From assembly GCF_013426735.1 (NCBI RefSeq), contig NZ_AP023272.1:728501-792500 (forward strand): a stretch of 64,000 nucleotides of DNA. The letters are read 5' to 3'. The notes beneath the pieces were generated by a model. The model did no database searches, was not told the origin of the DNA, and saw only the letters and a program-made list of their open reading frames with translations. The stretch comes from Agrobacterium vitis. GTDB taxonomy: Bacteria > Pseudomonadota > Alphaproteobacteria > Rhizobiales > Rhizobiaceae. Position 1 is the stretch's first letter; every line of letters starts with the position of its first letter. Both the position numbers and the translations under genes were made by a program. Positions 21,161-29,401 of this stretch are shown piece after piece.

Positions 21161-21535
21161 CTAGATCCGCACCTACGATCGTCCGGCCACTTGTCTGTGA
21201 ATTAAGCAACGGCCCTTTTCCGTCGCAATTTTTGGAGAACGCCGGACAGGTCAAAAGCAGATTTTGCAGGGCAGCCCCTAGAAGCGGGCTTTCTAGGTTC
21301 GGCCCCGTCTCAAACATTTAAGATAGCCTAAGTAGGGTGGCGGATATCGGGAGCCGCCAACGCTGATGGAACGAATGAACTGGAAACTTTTAAACGCTGA
21401 TTGACAACATATTGTCGAGAAAATCCCACGCACGCCACTTACTCGCGTTTTGATCGGCCATGGAGCATCTTTGAAAATCATTGGTGCGCGGCTGTGATCA
21501 ATGTGCTGGTGGGCGATGTTCGGCGCCGAGAACTA
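21161..21535. other. Intergenic region without recognisable gene
   Basis: About 375 bases between the DUF1330 gene and the 3' end of the LysR gene. The only open frame over 60 codons (minus strand, 21293-21481) shows no recognisable domain and no good ribosome-binding site. Composition is more AT-rich than the flanks. Confidence 0.4.
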
Positions 21536-22429
21536 TTAGCTCTCCGTTTTCAGAGCACTGATGAGGGCGCGTAGCGCTGGTGGCGTCTGACGGCGGCTCG
21601 GGTGATAGAGGTAGCAGCCCTGAAATTGCGGACACCACTCGTCGAGAACCTGGATCAATCGGCCGGAGGCAATGTCCTCGGCAACATCATGCTCCAACAG
21701 GTAGCCGAGACCAGCCCCGGCTCTGACGGCGGCGGCGGCGAGATCGCCGTCATTGCCGACAAAGGAACCGGAGGTTCTGATCTTCATCTCACGTCCATCG
21801 CGTTCAAACTCCCAGGGAAGAAGTCCGCCAGCGCTTGCGAGCCGATATCCGATGCAGTTGTGTACTTCAAGATCACCAGGCGTTTGCGGCTTCGGATGGT
21901 GCTCGAAATAAGAGGGCGTCGCGACCACGATGGTTCGAAGGTCTGGACCGACCCGCACGGCGATCATATCCTTCGCGACGTTCTCGCCGAACCTTATTCC
22001 GGCGTCGTAGCCTTCGGCGACGATATCTGTCAGCCGGTCATCGATATTCACTTCGACCTGGATTTCGGGATGTGACAGGAGGAACGCTGGAAGCTTCGCC
22101 ATGAGAACGGTTTTTGCAGGGTAAGAGAAGGTCGTGATCCGCACTGAGCCTGAAGGGCTGTCACGCCATTCGGCCAGCGCCGAAAGCCCATCCTCGATCG
22201 AGGCGAATGCTGGCCGGATGGATTGCAGCAGCCTGTCGCCGGCTTCCGTCGGAGCGACGCTGCGTGTGGTCCTTGCCAGCAGCCTGACACCAAGTCTTTC
22301 CTCTAATCCGCGCATGGCATGGCTCAGCGCCGAGGGCGATATTCCCAGGGATGCTGCGGCCCTTGTGAAGCTCCGCTCGCGTGCGACGGCTGCAAAAGCC
22401 AAGAGATCGTTCAGTTCGCCTCGTTCCAT
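21536..22429 (-). CDS. LysR family transcriptional regulator
   Basis: A 297-residue LTTR. The N-terminal winged helix reads LNDLLAFAAVARERSFTRAAASLGISPSALSHAMRGLEERLGVRLL, followed by RTTRSVAPTEAG, the standard linker. The C-terminal two-lobed effector domain contains IRFGENVAKDMIAVRVGP and GAGLGYLLEHDVAEDIASGRL, typical of the CrgA/PecT-like group that often regulates adjacent oxidoreductases. It diverges from the aldo/keto reductase gene, 109 bp away, the classic LTTR-target arrangement. Confidence 0.93.
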   Translation of the reverse strand: MERGELNDLLAFAAVARERSFTRAAASLGISPSALSHAMRGLEERLGVRLLARTTRSVAPTEAGDRLLQSIRPAFASIEDGLSALAEWRDSPSGSVRITTFSYPAKTVLMAKLPAFLLSHPEIQVEVNIDDRLTDIVAEGYDAGIRFGENVAKDMIAVRVGPDLRTIVVATPSYFEHHPKPQTPGDLEVHNCIGYRLASAGGLLPWEFERDGREMKIRTSGSFVGNDGDLAAAAVRAGAGLGYLLEHDVAEDIASGRLIQVLDEWCPQFQGCYLYHPSRRQTPPALRALISALKTES

Positions 22430-22538
22430 TGCTGCAACGTGCTCACAAGTTCATGCCGCGCGCAACGGCTAATCGAGAGGCATGCGACCGGCTAGGGTGT
22501 CAGCAGAAACTTTTCGAAACACATTCAAGGAATTCAAC

Positions 22539-23636
22539 ATGGACCTGTCAAGCTACCGCACGCTGGGCCGATCCGGCCTCATCGTCAGCCCGTTGGCGCT
22601 TGGAACAATGACGTTTGGTGCCGAGCGCTGGGGCGCAGGGATGAAAGGATCGCGCCAACTCTTCGACACCTATGTCGCGGCGGGTGGCAATTTCTTTGAT
22701 ACTGCTGACGTCTATTCAGGCGGCCGAAGCGAGGAGATGCTGGGATCTTTTGTTGCCGAAGCTGGCCTTCGCGACAGACTCGTTATCGCCACCAAGTCAG
22801 GCTTTACGCGCAGCCAGGGAACACCTCTGCATGGTGGCAACGGAGCCAAGAACATCCGGCTCGGGATCGAAGGCTCGCTGAAGCGGCTGAAGACGGACTA
22901 CATCGACATGTACTGGATGCACGTTTGGGATCGGACCACGCCTGCCGAAGAGGTGCTCCAGACCCTGACCGATGCCGTCCGGGGTGGGAAAATCCTCCAC
23001 TATGGATTCTCCAATACGCCATCATGGTATGTTGCAAAGATCGCGACGCTGGCGGCAGTCCACGGACTTCCGATGCCAATCGGGCTGCAATATGCCTATT
23101 CCCTCGTAGATCGGGGCGTCGAACTCGACATCCTTCCGGCAGCCGCAGAGTTTGGAATGGGGCTTGTTCCATGGAGCCCTTTGGCAGCTGGATTGCTTAC
23201 GGGCAAATACGGTCGCGACATGCTCGCACAAGCCGGAGTAAGGGGTGGCCTTCCGGACAAGGCCTCAGTTGATGACGAAAGCGAGAGCAACGGCCGACTG
23301 AACGGCGACAACCCTTTCGGGGGCATGTTGTTCACCGAGCATAATTTTGACGTCGTCGATGTGGTGCGGCAGGTTGCCACGGAACTTGAACAGCCGATGG
23401 CGGCAGTGGCGCTGGCATGGACGATACAGCGTCCCGGCATCGATACCACTCTCGTCGGTGCCAGTCGAGCCGAGCAGCTCGCGCAGAATGTGGCATCGCT
23501 GCAGGTGGCGCTGACAGCCGATCAACTCAATCGACTGGATCAAATCAGCGCACCGCCATCGTTCAACCCCTACTTTATCTTCACATTGCCAACGCAGGTG
23601 ATGTTTGGAGGGCAGACGGTCCAGGCTTGGGGGTAA
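22539..23636 (+). CDS. Aldo/keto reductase
   Basis: NADPH-dependent aldo/keto reductase of 365 residues with a TIM-barrel fold. The catalytic tetrad is visible: Asp and Tyr in FDTADVYSGGRSE, Lys in IATKSGF and His in MYWMHVWDR. The NADPH phosphate-binding region is TTLVGASRAEQLAQN near the C-terminus. AAGGA precedes the ATG at 22539. The insertion GLPDKASVDDESESNGRLNG is typical of the YajO/Gcy-like AKR group acting on diverse carbonyls. Probably controlled by the divergent LysR protein. Substrate unknown. Confidence 0.92.
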   Translation: MDLSSYRTLGRSGLIVSPLALGTMTFGAERWGAGMKGSRQLFDTYVAAGGNFFDTADVYSGGRSEEMLGSFVAEAGLRDRLVIATKSGFTRSQGTPLHGGNGAKNIRLGIEGSLKRLKTDYIDMYWMHVWDRTTPAEEVLQTLTDAVRGGKILHYGFSNTPSWYVAKIATLAAVHGLPMPIGLQYAYSLVDRGVELDILPAAAEFGMGLVPWSPLAAGLLTGKYGRDMLAQAGVRGGLPDKASVDDESESNGRLNGDNPFGGMLFTEHNFDVVDVVRQVATELEQPMAAVALAWTIQRPGIDTTLVGASRAEQLAQNVASLQVALTADQLNRLDQISAPPSFNPYFIFTLPTQVMFGGQTVQAWG

Positions 23637-23772
23637 ATCAGATTGATCCGCTTTCCCCTGTTTGATCGCAAACAAGGGTAACGGGATCAACGACGGCAAG
23701 AGACGTAAACCCTGTAGATAATCATGATGGCCAGTGTTGTCGCAACGCGACCATGATTGCGACCGAACTCTA

Positions 23773-24621
23773 GGCCGTAGACTCATAACGATCTGATCCA
23801 AATTCTTGCTGCTGCCAATTTGACAGCGGCGAGAAAGTTCAATGGGTCTTTGTCGTAACGGGTTGCGATGCCTCTGAACTGTTTGAGTTTGCTGAAGAAA
23901 CGCTCAACGAGATTGCGCTGTCGGTAAACCCATTGGCTGAAAGGGAAGCTTCCCTTCCGATTGCTCTTGGCAGGAATATTGGCCCATGCCTGCCTTTGCT
24001 TTGCAAATGCTCTGATCGCGTTGGTATCGTAGGCCTTGTCCGCCAGCAGGATCGCACCCTTGGAGATTGTCTGTAACAATGGTTCTGCCATGCGACCATC
24101 ATGGGCTTGACCGGCTGTGAGTGCGAGACGGATCGGTCGGCCATCGGCATCGACAACGGCGTGGATTTTGGTGGTCAAGCCGCCACGGGAACGTCCCATG
24201 CAGCCATCGTGTTGATCCCCCTTTTTCCCGTGGCCGCATGTTGATGAACACGGACACAGGAGCTGTCGATCATAACGATATCGCCGTCGAAAGCCTTGGA
24301 AATCTCGCCCAGAACATGATCCCAGACACCCGCCTTTCGCCATCGCACGAACCGGTTGTAGCAGGTTGTATATGGGCCATATCGATCAGGAACGTCTGCC
24401 CAGGGTGAACCTGTCCGAAACCGCCACAAGATGCCGTTGATCACCCGCCGGTCGTCAACCCGTGGCACCCCACGCGGCTTGTTGGGTAACAAGGGCTGGA
24501 TGACAGTCCATTCGAAATCGGTGAGATCAAACCGGCGACGGGTCATGAGAGGCCTCCAAATCAAGCCCTCAGTGAATCAAAATCAGGCCGATTTGCAAAC
24601 CCGGTTTATGAGTGTGCGGCC
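23773..24621 (-). mobile_element. Insertion sequence, IS5 family (IS427-like)
   Basis: A complete-looking 849-bp element. The ends are imperfect inverted repeats GGCCGTAGACTCATAA and GGCCGCACACTCATAA (14 of 16 matches) at 23773-23788 and 24606-24621. A TA dinucleotide flanks both ends (23771-23772 and 24622-24623), as expected for the TA target duplication of the IS427 group. The element contains one transposase reading unit on the minus strand split over two frames with a slippery site. It sits between the aldo/keto reductase and the FabMG-like gene. Confidence 0.88.
23783..24546 (-). CDS. IS5-family transposase, two frames joined by -1 frameshift
   Basis: OrfA (24175-24546) encodes an N-terminal DUF4096-type domain (FDLTDFEWTVIQPLLPNKPRG, GILWRFRTGSPWADVPDRYGP) and the first catalytic Asp region IVMIDSSCVRVHQHA. 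OrfB continues in the -1 frame with GCMGRSRGGLTTKIHAVVDA, the second Asp in LLADKAYDT and the Glu in LVERFFSKLKQFRGIATRYDK, completing DDE. At the join, on the coding strand, G GGA AAA followed by AG GGG G is a standard slippery heptamer (plus-strand 24223-24229). The fusion is about 254 residues. No stop or deletion disables it, so it may be active. Confidence 0.88.
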
Positions 24622-24623
24622 TA

Positions 24624-25001
24624 GCAGAAATCATTTCTGCTTTGCGCCCCCATGCGGGTCGTTCACACCACCCGCATTGGATCCTGAAAGCTGTCGGTCT
24701 GCTGTTCAGCAGTCACGTCCGGAACGCGGCCGAAAGGTGACTTCGACAATGATAGAGCGCGCCAATAGCCTCGCAAGCATTCGCGGGACGAGCGTTCCCA
24801 GCGAACTCGTTTCGGTATCGCCGCGCCGATCTCCAAGAGCCTCGGCATTTCGCCCCATTGCAGGACCAACAGAGACCGACTTCACGTTTTGAAATGAACG
24901 GTCACCGAAAATGAGTTCCCATTCGGTGCCAATGCGGGCATGTGTTTGTGAAAGCCCGTATGAGCCACTGCTCGACGACACACGAATCAAAGAGCTGACA
25001 G
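24624..25001. other. Intergenic region right of the insertion sequence
   Basis: About 380 bases between the IS and the FabMG-like gene. Open frames on both strands reach 153 and 149 codons, but they overlap the IS or the following gene and show no recognisable domain. It should carry the promoter of the downstream gene. It could also hold decayed coding sequence. Confidence 0.35.
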
Positions 25002-26369
25002 ATGGAAAATCCGGTTGCACTGAATCGTCTTTCCGAAAACACGGTCTTCCGTAAAGGCGATGTTTTCGTCCTTTTCGGCGAATTGTTCGGCCGCGGATAC
25101 GCTACCGGATTGCTCGATGAAGCCAAGCGGGCAGGAATGGAGATTGTCGGGATCACCGTCGGGCGGCGCGACGAGAACAACGCGCTGCGGCCGCTCGACG
25201 CCGAGGAGCTGTCTTCGGCGGAGGCCCAGCTGGGCGGCAGGATCATCAACATACCTCTTATGGCGGGTTTCGATCTCGATGCGCCCGAAGACGGGCCAAC
25301 TCCCACCGATCTCCTGGCAAAGATGACGCTTGAGAGCTGGGAACACGACACGGTCGACTGGGACTATCTCGGGCAATGCCGCGACATCGCCACTGCGCGT
25401 TTTACAGAGGCGCTTTCGAAAGTCATGACCGTTCTCGACGGGATGATCGCCGCTGGCCGCAATGTCTTCTTTGCCCACACAATGGCCGGGGGCATCCCGA
25501 AGGCGAAGGTATTGTTGGTCGTCGCCAATCGAATCTACAAGGGGACCGGAACGCGCCACATGTCGTCGCAGACCTTGCTCGACAGTGACATGGGAAAACT
25601 CATCCTGCAGAATTTTGACGACGTCTCCGCAAACACCTTTCGCCATCTCATTGATTTCAGCGCGGCGATCCGCGAGCGCGTGGAAGCTTCGGGTGGTCAA
25701 GTACGATATACGGCCTATGGTTACCACGGATCGTCGGTCCTCATTGACGGAAGCTATCGTTGGCAGACCTACACCAACTACACCCAGGGTTATGCGAAGA
25801 TGCGGCTCGAAGGCATTGCAGAGCAAGCCTGGGCGGCAGGGATAAAGGCAACTGTCTATAACTGCCCCGAAATCCGGACCAATTCCTCCGATGTGTTCAC
25901 GGGTATCGAACTGCCCCTGATACCGCTGCTGCTTGCCTTGAAGAAAGAAAACGGTGGCAAATGGGCAGACGAACAGTGGCAGGCCTGCCAGCAACTTCTG
26001 GCAGACGGCCTAACCATGAAGGATGTCTTCCAAAAGATCACCGATATGCAGGCCAGCGAGGTCATGCGTCCGTTCTATGACTTTTCGGCATGGCCCATGG
26101 CAAACAGCCAGGCACAGGCCGATTTGACCATCAGCACGTCTAACGGGATCACCCAGATGCATCGCAATAGCAAGGTGATGATTAGCGACCTCCTGAGCGG
26201 TCTCGTTGTGAAGGCAACCGGGCAGCTCATTTTTGGCGAATCGTCAGACCCCTCCGGTCCTGTCCTGTGGCTCAACCACGATATCGTGGCTCGGCGACTG
26301 AACGCTTCCCACCCGCATTCGAAGTCTCCAGCGCCGGGAATGGAATCTTCGTCCCTTGAGATGGCGTGA
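25002..26369 (+). CDS. Putative enoyl-ACP reductase, FabMG-like
   Basis: A 455-residue protein. The N-terminus (residues 18-45) looks like a nucleotide-binding Rossmann strand-loop-helix: FVLFGELFGRGYATGLL then MEIVGITVGRRDE. Further marks are FFAHTMAGGIPKAKVLLVVANR, AYGYHGSSVLIDGSYRWQTYTNY, AQGYAKMRLEGIAEQAW-like and YNCPEIRTNSSDVF. From memory this pattern matches the FabMG group of enoyl-ACP reductases, described as conferring triclosan resistance and unrelated to FabI by sequence. I cannot confirm that without a search. There is no other fatty-acid gene nearby. The last 25 residues (HPHSKSPAPGMESSSLEMA) look extra. It lies in the accessory region behind the insertion sequence. Confidence 0.5.
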   Translation: MENPVALNRLSENTVFRKGDVFVLFGELFGRGYATGLLDEAKRAGMEIVGITVGRRDENNALRPLDAEELSSAEAQLGGRIINIPLMAGFDLDAPEDGPTPTDLLAKMTLESWEHDTVDWDYLGQCRDIATARFTEALSKVMTVLDGMIAAGRNVFFAHTMAGGIPKAKVLLVVANRIYKGTGTRHMSSQTLLDSDMGKLILQNFDDVSANTFRHLIDFSAAIRERVEASGGQVRYTAYGYHGSSVLIDGSYRWQTYTNYTQGYAKMRLEGIAEQAWAAGIKATVYNCPEIRTNSSDVFTGIELPLIPLLLALKKENGGKWADEQWQACQQLLADGLTMKDVFQKITDMQASEVMRPFYDFSAWPMANSQAQADLTISTSNGITQMHRNSKVMISDLLSGLVVKATGQLIFGESSDPSGPVLWLNHDIVARRLNASHPHSKSPAPGMESSSLEMA

Positions 26370-26916
26370 CGGCTTTCCAGCTTAGCTTGGAAGCTGGGTG
26401 TTTGGCCATGAAACGACGAATCTTGCGACAGGAACGCCCCCATTCTGGTCATTCGCCATGCGGTAATATGATCTACGCATAGGTGACAAAAAACGCCATC
26501 ATCGACGCGCTGAAGTACCACATGTCGAGCGCATCGGCATGTTAACCTGCGAATTCAAGTTTGACGCCATTGGTACGTTGTACACGTTGGAGAAGATCGA
26601 GACGCCCGCTCCACTGCAATCGGGTAGCGCGTGGACCACTCCAGGGCGGCGCTCGTGTAAAGGATCCGCTCACCAAGACGATGATAGCGTCCTGCACTGG
26701 TCGGTCTCGGCGGGTGCAACACTTGATGAACTCTATCCGTCAGACTAGAGCGGTAGAATGTACCGGAAATCTTCTTGAATACGTCACGGGCTTCTCAGCC
26801 CGCGCGGCAGGTCTTTCTCGCGGGGATCATTTCCACGTTTATGAAAGTCGCATGACGTCTGCTTCAGGCCAATGATGGAAGTCGGCGAACCGAGATGCTC
26901 TGGCCGCTTTCGTCTG
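26370..26916. other. Gene-poor stretch, probably decayed sequence
   Basis: About 550 bases after the FabMG-like gene. Plus-strand frames of 69 and 104 codons (26539-26748 and 26561-26875) overlap each other and have no recognised domain or ribosome-binding site. Together with the neighbouring vgrG remnant this suggests that a gene or genes were lost here. Confidence 0.35.
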
Positions 26917-27111
26917 CTCTGAGCACAGTCCATTGAACGGTCGGCGCACGCCATCCCCGTCCAGTTCACCCTGGCGGATCTCCAGGGACACATCCACCAG
27001 CTTGCCGATCAGTTCTTCCGGCTTCACCGCCTCGCACTTGGCACGCACCGAGAGCGTAATCTCGAACAACCGATTGACGCCTTCCTCGACCGGCATCCAC
27101 TCCGGCCCCAA
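26917..27111 (-). pseudogene. vgrG: Remnant of a type VI secretion VgrG gene (N-terminal fragment)
   Basis: In one minus-strand frame, about 65 codons read like the N-terminal domain of VgrG/TssI spike proteins: VNRLFEITLSVRAK, then KPEELIGKLVDVSLEI, then RRPFNGLCSE, in the order and spacing of the phage-spike-like first barrel. Past FNGLCSE the similarity stops abruptly and the frame ends 26 codons later; upstream there is no proper start codon (only a TTG) and no family sequence. A full VgrG has over 600 residues, so this is a small scar. No other T6SS gene is seen in the window. Confidence 0.65.
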
Positions 27112-27369
27112 CTGTCGCGTTGAACACCCACCCGGTCAACGCGTGAAAATATCTTATTTACGTCATTAACGCGTCTACAATAGACTTCTCTCCTAAAAGA
27201 TCAAGGTGCTGGCAGCCTTAGCGGAGGCCTGGTTGCCAGGCGAACTTATGGCCTTTCGATGTTCGGATTATATCCAGTCATTCACGACGGAGTTCAACAT
27301 GGCAGTCATGGACTCCCTAAGCCAATGCTGGCCCGGTGACAAAAATGCTGCGGTCTGGTTGGCTTTGTG
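27112..27369. other. Intergenic region left of the GGDEF gene
   Basis: About 260 bases with no gene-like frame. The strongly AT-rich patch AAAATATCTTATTTACG near 27147 is unlike the surrounding core sequence. This is a plausible right edge of the accessory region that starts after tRNA-Leu, but I see no direct repeat of the tRNA 3' end. Confidence 0.35.
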
Positions 27370-28278
27370 TCACAAATAGCTGAGGGCGTTTTGAGGTTCG
27401 CAGTGGATGCGGTTGCGGCCATGTTGTTTGGCGCGGTAGAGCGCCATATCGGTGGCGGCCATGAATTTCTGGAAAGTTGAAAAATGATCGGCGGATTGGG
27501 CAAGGCCAAAGCTGGCGGTGATCCTGCCAGGTGCCAGTGGTTCAAGACAAATATTTTCCAGGCAGGTGCGTAGACGTTCGGCAATCGCTTGGGCCTGGAC
27601 CAGATTGGTGCCGGGCAGAAGAACGCAGAACTCTTCGCCGCCGATCCGGCCTGCCAGATCGTTTGGTCGCAAATTACTGCGGATTGTCTGTGCTGCTGCG
27701 ATCAATGCTTTATCGCCGGTTTCATGGCCGAATGCGTCATTGATGCCCTTGAAATGGTCCAGATCGAAGAGAAGAAGGCACATTGGGTCGCCGCTGCGGC
27801 GGGTCTCGTCAAGAGCCTCCGTACCTCTTGCCAGAATGAACCGGCGGTTTGCCAATCCGGTCAGGGGATCCGTATTGGCTTGAAGGGTCAGGGTTTTGAG
27901 AGAACAGTCCAACTCTGTTACCAAGGCGGAAACCGCTCGGGCGACAGTGCCGATTTCATCTTTCGTCTTGACCGCGATGGTAACAGGTGCCCCTTCCTGC
28001 CGGTATCGGGCTATGGAGTGGTTGAGTTGGCGTAGCGGCTGAATGATCCGCCAGAGCGACAGCAGGCATCCGGCCGTTCCAGCCAAGGTCGATATCAGCA
28101 GGACAAGCAGAATGCTTGCTTCACTCAGCGCACCGCCGCCAAGGACATGGGCAACCACCGCCAGAAGTGGCACGTGAATGGAGATAAAGCAGATTACAAA
28201 AATCTTTGTTATCAGCGACGAACGTATTGCCCGGGCCGTCATATACGGCCATTCAGCCATCCAATTTCTCTTAAGCAT
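27370..28278 (-). CDS. Membrane-bound diguanylate cyclase (GGDEF)
   Basis: A 302-residue protein. Two hydrophobic helices (about 23-47 and 53-75) bracket a very short external loop; a HAMP-like linker (PLRQLNHSIARYRQEG) leads to a GGDEF domain starting at LTLQANTDPLTGLANRRF. The signature loop is RIGGEEF, an active form, with DLDHFKGINDAFGHETGD as the substrate-binding stretch. No RxxD inhibitory site is seen in the usual place five residues before GGEEF (RPNDLAGRIGGEEF has R-x-N-D, close to RxxD), so product inhibition is possible. There is no EAL domain. It makes cyclic di-GMP, controlling motility or biofilm. The tiny periplasmic part suggests it senses through the membrane or a partner. 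Confidence 0.9.
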   Translation of the reverse strand: MLKRNWMAEWPYMTARAIRSSLITKIFVICFISIHVPLLAVVAHVLGGGALSEASILLVLLISTLAGTAGCLLSLWRIIQPLRQLNHSIARYRQEGAPVTIAVKTKDEIGTVARAVSALVTELDCSLKTLTLQANTDPLTGLANRRFILARGTEALDETRRSGDPMCLLLFDLDHFKGINDAFGHETGDKALIAAAQTIRSNLRPNDLAGRIGGEEFCVLLPGTNLVQAQAIAERLRTCLENICLEPLAPGRITASFGLAQSADHFSTFQKFMAATDMALYRAKQHGRNRIHCEPQNALSYL

Positions 28279-28595
28279 TCCTAAAGCTTCAATCCCGTGT
28301 GCAACCGGAAGGATAGATAGGGATGATCGTGGCTTAAAAAAGCAGAATCTAGATATTTTTAGGGTTTTTTGGAATTTCGGCCATGCAAGTCGCTAGTGGA
28401 ATGAATTTGACATTGGCTCTCGAGGGTGCGGTAAGCGGTAGCAAATGTTAAAATCTGACCACGAGTGAATGACAGTCAAATTTGTTTGTTTTTAAAACTA
28501 TTTTATAGTTTAAGGTGGCCATTCACCAACACAGAGATATTGCCCGCTCATTGAACGGGCAATATCCACCTTGTATCAACACAAAATCGATAGGC
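28279..28595. other. Intergenic region between GGDEF and lipoprotein genes
   Basis: About 320 AT-rich bases, both neighbours on the minus strand. It contains a perfect 10-bp hairpin (28537-28565, listed separately) just after the lipoprotein gene and presumably the promoter of the GGDEF gene. No open frame of interest. Confidence 0.45.
28537..28565 (-). terminator. Hairpin after the small lipoprotein gene
   Basis: ATATTGCCCG (28537-28546) pairs perfectly with CGGGCAATAT (28556-28565) around a 9-base loop, 30 bp past the lipoprotein stop codon. There is no T run right after it on the minus strand, so it may protect the 3' end rather than terminate by itself. Confidence 0.5.
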
Positions 28596-28814
28596 TTATG
28601 GGGTACCCGTGCTGGTGCCTGTCCCTGAACTATTTCCTGTGCTGCTTCCAGGCGTAGCAGGTGCCGTTGTCGTGCTGCCTGTTCCGCCGGTGCCGCCGGT
28701 CGAGGAACTGGTGCCGGGTGTTGATGTCGTGCTTCCGCTATTGGAACTGCTGTCATCTCCGCAGGAGGCCAGAAGCCCGAGAAGAGCAACGACTGGTACG
28801 ATTTTCTTCAGCAT
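28596..28814 (-). CDS. Small low-complexity lipoprotein
   Basis: A 72-residue protein. The signal peptide MLKKIVPVVALLGLLASC ends in a clean lipobox LASC, lipidating Cys18. The mature part CGDDSSSNSGSTTSTPG continues as almost pure Ser, Thr, Gly and Pro (SSTGGTGGTGSTTTAPATPG) to the end, with no folded domain expected. The ATG at 28814 is set by a very strong ribosome-binding site (AAGGAGG, 6 bases upstream); the longer frame upstream lacks one. Rhizobia have several such envelope lipoproteins with no known function; it may be a flexible surface or periplasmic tether. Confidence 0.8.
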   Translation of the reverse strand: MLKKIVPVVALLGLLASCGDDSSSNSGSTTSTPGTSSSTGGTGGTGSTTTAPATPGSSTGNSSGTGTSTGTP

Positions 28815-29401
28815 GTGTATCCTCCTTTTATGCTCCGCACGTTTTGAAGTGCGTGAGCTTTTAAACCAAGAAAATGCCGCAGATCTTCGTCGCAAAGACG
28901 GCATGTCCGCGACGTTTTCGTGGTTTGGCATGGCGCTTTCACGCCCGCTTTACCGCCTTTCAACCCTTTTGGCTCAGGATTGTTCCAGCAAAAGGGAACC
29001 GGTTTTGCGACCTTGAAAATCGAAGGTTGAACGATAATGGATGTCGTCTATCCAGCAATTGCAAGACATCAAGGCCTGACGTCCTCTCTCCACTGCGCAT
29101 GGGGCCACAGTATTTCCCCGGGCTACTGCATAATTTTAGCGTTATACGGGTTGGAGTTTAAAGCGAGAATTATGCAGCATATTTAAAGCGCTACAGCAAA
29201 CCTGAAGGTGCCGTAGTCGGTGCATGGCGCTGTCGTGTGCGCTTGCGAGATGGATTGTGCGACTGCGAAAGGAATGATAGGTTTGCCAAGTGACGTTTTT
29301 CTCTATTTGACAAAAACGCTGATCCTGGATCTGCGACAAACTCTCTGAATGTTTGGCCAGTGCAGGGGAATGCGACAGGGAACTCATTCAGGACAAGATC
29401 G
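28815..29401. other. Intergenic region with inverted AATTATGCAG motifs
   Basis: About 590 bases between the divergent lipoprotein and acyl-CoA synthetase genes. Plus-strand frames (28609-29016 and 28874-29161) overlap the lipoprotein gene or lack a ribosome-binding site and look like chance. The one marked structure is an inverted pair of a motif seen elsewhere in the window (29126-29135 and 29168-29177). Confidence 0.4.
29126..29207. repeat. Dispersed AATTATGCAG element, inverted pair
   Basis: CTGCATAATT at 29126-29135 and AATTATGCAG at 29168-29177 form an inverted pair 32 bp apart. The right copy continues CATATTTAAAGCGCTACAG, similar to the downstream part of the copy at 58178. The left copy in reverse reads AATTATGCAGTAGCC, like the copy at 42415. 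Confidence 0.55.

Noticed and set aside
24902..25351. A 149-codon minus-strand frame overlapping the FabMG-like gene
   Set aside because: It is the antisense of a real gene, has low-complexity Ser/Arg-rich translation and no recognisable domain.
19961..27369. Direct repeat of the tRNA-Leu 3' end marking an integrated island
   Set aside because: I looked for GGTTCGATTCCGGC followed by the CCA-proximal stem downstream and did not find it.
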